Source: Fimbriimonadaceae bacterium
GTDB lineage: Bacteria; Armatimonadota; Fimbriimonadia; Fimbriimonadales; Fimbriimonadaceae
Reading direction: 5' to 3'
DNA: 8,071 nt
NCBI GenBank assembly: GCA_020851885.1
Contig: JADZBW010000162.1
Span: 1 to 8,071 of the forward strand
The first letter of the stretch is position 1; each line of letters starts with the position of its first letter. Made by a program: the position numbers and the translations under genes. The notes under the pieces were generated by a model. It searched no databases and was not told where the DNA came from. It saw only the letters and a list, made by a program, of their open reading frames with translations. Shown piece by piece: positions 7,210 to 8,071 of this stretch.

Positions 7210-7246
7210 ACCACTTGCCACGATCTGTGCATTTCATACGTCTCTT
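7189..7246. repeat. Pair of 8-bp direct repeats (CGTCTCTT) 50 bp apart
   Basis: CGTCTCTT occurs at 7189-7196 and again at 7239-7246, start to start exactly 50 bp (about five helical turns), in the divergent intergenic region. An inverted partial copy, AGACGT, lies between them at 7201-7206. This could be a pair of regulator half-sites or chance. Confidence 0.3.
7196..7210. promoter_or_regulatory. Inverted repeat TGTGA-N5-TCACA, possible operator
   Basis: A 15-bp near-palindrome in which 6 of 7 base pairs match about the central A. It overlaps the proposed -35 element of the minus-strand operon and lies upstream of the plus-strand gene, as expected of a regulator site. The half-sites equal those of CRP/FNR-family operators, but the spacer is 5 rather than 6 bp, so identification as a CRP site is not justified. 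Confidence 0.35.
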
Positions 7247-7294
7247 CTAACTCGGCCCTGAATACGGCCGCAACAAAGCTATACGACTGTCCAC

Positions 7295-7300
7295 TATAAT
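7295..7300 (+). promoter_or_regulatory. Perfect TATAAT -10 box of the uvrD/pcrA-like gene, near-leaderless
   Basis: An exact TATAAT ends 10 nt before the ATG at 7311, which places transcription start at about 7307 and leaves only some 4 nt of leader. There is no purine-rich Shine-Dalgarno between the box and the ATG. No good -35 hexamer is visible at 16-18 bp; the best, GCAACA at 7270-7275, has a 19-bp spacer. The complementary strand reads TATAGT over 7298-7293, a possible overlapping divergent -10. Confidence 0.55.
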
Positions 7301-7310
7301 ACAATCGTTC

Positions 7311-8071
7311 ATGGCCATTCTCCTCGACCTCGAGACCCTCAACCCGGAACAGCGCGAAGCCGTGGATTGGCCCGGTGGCCCGCTGCTGATTTTCGCCGGA
7401 GCCGGCTCGGGGAAGACCCGGGTGATCACCCACCGAATTGCGCGATTGATCCAGGCCGGGATTGCTCCAGCGCGCATCTTGGCCGTGACATTTACAAACA
7501 AGGCGGCGCGGGAGATGAAGGAACGCATCGCCATCCTGGTGGGCGACCGCGCTTCCTCGATGTGGATCGGCACGTTTCACTCCCTGTGCGCCAGGATGCT
7601 GAGGATCGATGGCAAGGCGATCGGGATCGATCCCAATTTCGTCATCTACGACGATGGCGACCAAGTCTCCCTGATCCGCGAAATCTTCAAAGCCAAGAAC
7701 ATCGACGATAAGTCGATCCAGCCGAGAAGCGTCCTGAGCGAGATATCCAGTGCCAAGGAGAAACTCCTCACTCCCGAGAAGTACTCCGAGAAGGCGACGG
7801 GCTTCTTTGAGCGAATCGCCGCCGAAGTGTACAAGTCGTACAACGCCCTGCTCAACAAGGCGAATGCCCTGGATTTCGACGACATCCTCTTCTATACCGT
7901 GCGCTTGCTGGAACAACGCGAAGACGTTCGTGAAAAGTACCAGGAGCGCTTCCAGCACGTCCTCGTCGATGAATATCAGGACGTCAACTACGCCCAATAT
8001 CAAATCGTGCACCTGATCTCGGGCAAGCATCGGAATATCGTGGTTGTGGGTGACGACGACCAGTCGATCTA
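7311..8071 (+). CDS. UvrD/PcrA-type ATP-dependent DNA helicase, N-terminal part (runs off the right edge)
   Basis: A superfamily 1A 3'-5' helicase of which 253 residues are visible; full-length PcrA/UvrD proteins are about 700-750. The ATG at 7311 gives the usual short N-terminus before the Q-motif LNPEQREAV (10-18). Then come Walker A AGAGSGKT (29-36), motif Ia TFTNKAAREM (60-69), Ib GTFHSLCARML (87-97), LDFDDIL (187-193), motif II VDEYQDVN (219-226) and the start of motif III GDDDQSI (247-253). Motif II ends DVN where DTN is commoner. The visible half corresponds to domain 1A plus inserted 1B. UvrD/PcrA enzymes unwind DNA in nucleotide-excision and mismatch repair and clear stalled polymerases and recombinase filaments. 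UvrD, PcrA and Rep cannot be told apart without the C-terminus. The gene is divergent from the minus-strand operon; no frameshift or odd base use is seen. Confidence 0.96.
   Translation, partial: MAILLDLETLNPEQREAVDWPGGPLLIFAGAGSGKTRVITHRIARLIQAGIAPARILAVTFTNKAAREMKERIAILVGDRASSMWIGTFHSLCARMLRIDGKAIGIDPNFVIYDDGDQVSLIREIFKAKNIDDKSIQPRSVLSEISSAKEKLLTPEKYSEKATGFFERIAAEVYKSYNALLNKANALDFDDILFYTVRLLEQREDVREKYQERFQHVLVDEYQDVNYAQYQIVHLISGKHRNIVVVGDDDQSI

Noticed and set aside
7196..7210. Calling the TGTGA/TCACA repeat a CRP or FNR site
   Set aside because: The spacer is 5 bp, not the 6 bp of CRP sites (FNR uses different half-sites with 4 bp), and no regulator is known for this organism. It is reported only as an inverted repeat.
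7133..7237. Longer versions of the secreted protein starting at 7237 or 7180
   Set aside because: They would place 16-35 extra residues before a clear signal peptide, and the GGAGGA site is placed exactly for the ATG at 7132; the candidate -10 box also lies inside the extension.
7206..8030. Long minus-strand open frame (274 codons) opposite the uvrD/pcrA-like gene
   Set aside because: The plus strand here encodes unmistakable helicase motifs. The antisense frame gives an acidic, low-complexity product with no recognisable domain, as expected of a shadow frame.

Overview
The window looks like ordinary chromosomal DNA from a fairly GC-rich, free-living bacterium (I estimate high-50s % GC) outside the best-studied lineages. 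A GH95-type glycosidase, a TatC whose fourth membrane helix resembles the cyanobacterial/plastid type, a secreted protein with a glycine-rich tail and an MrfA/YprA-type helicase together suggest something like Armatimonadota, Planctomycetota or a relative. This placement is a low-confidence inference, because no taxonomic marker gene is present.

Layout. (1) 1-846, plus strand: the 3' third of a GH95-like glycoside hydrolase; its start lies to the left of the window. (2) 843-7132, minus strand: four tightly packed genes, transcribed in the order secreted glycine-rich protein, tatC, DEAD/DEAH helicase with a C-terminal four-cysteine cluster (MrfA/YprA type), long-chain acyl-CoA synthetase. The spacings are 12 bp, then a 44-bp overlap (or 13 bp if the helicase starts internally), then 58 bp, so they could share one transcript; the last gene also has its own candidate promoter. 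(3) 7133-7310: a 178-bp divergent intergenic region with candidate promoters facing both ways and a short inverted repeat. (4) 7311-8071, plus strand: the 5' end of a UvrD/PcrA helicase that runs off the right edge. No stretch longer than 300 bp lacks a gene. I saw no tRNA, rRNA, CRISPR array, insertion sequence or phage gene.

How the genes work together. The four-gene minus-strand group is functionally mixed: a secreted protein, protein export, DNA repair and fatty-acid activation. Close packing may reflect genome compaction rather than a shared pathway. The one thematic pairing is two superfamily helicases with repair links (MrfA-like and UvrD/PcrA-like), but they are on opposite strands with separate control regions.

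I do not see a convincing undescribed system. The points most worth checking are: two genes (uvrD/pcrA and the acyl-CoA ligase) whose TATAAT-like boxes lie so close to the ATG that the mRNAs would be almost leaderless, while the other operon genes use clear Shine-Dalgarno sites; replaced conserved acidic residues in TatC and in the GH95 motif; a glycine-rich insert just before the last strand of the secreted protein; and an apparent excess of CGATCG.
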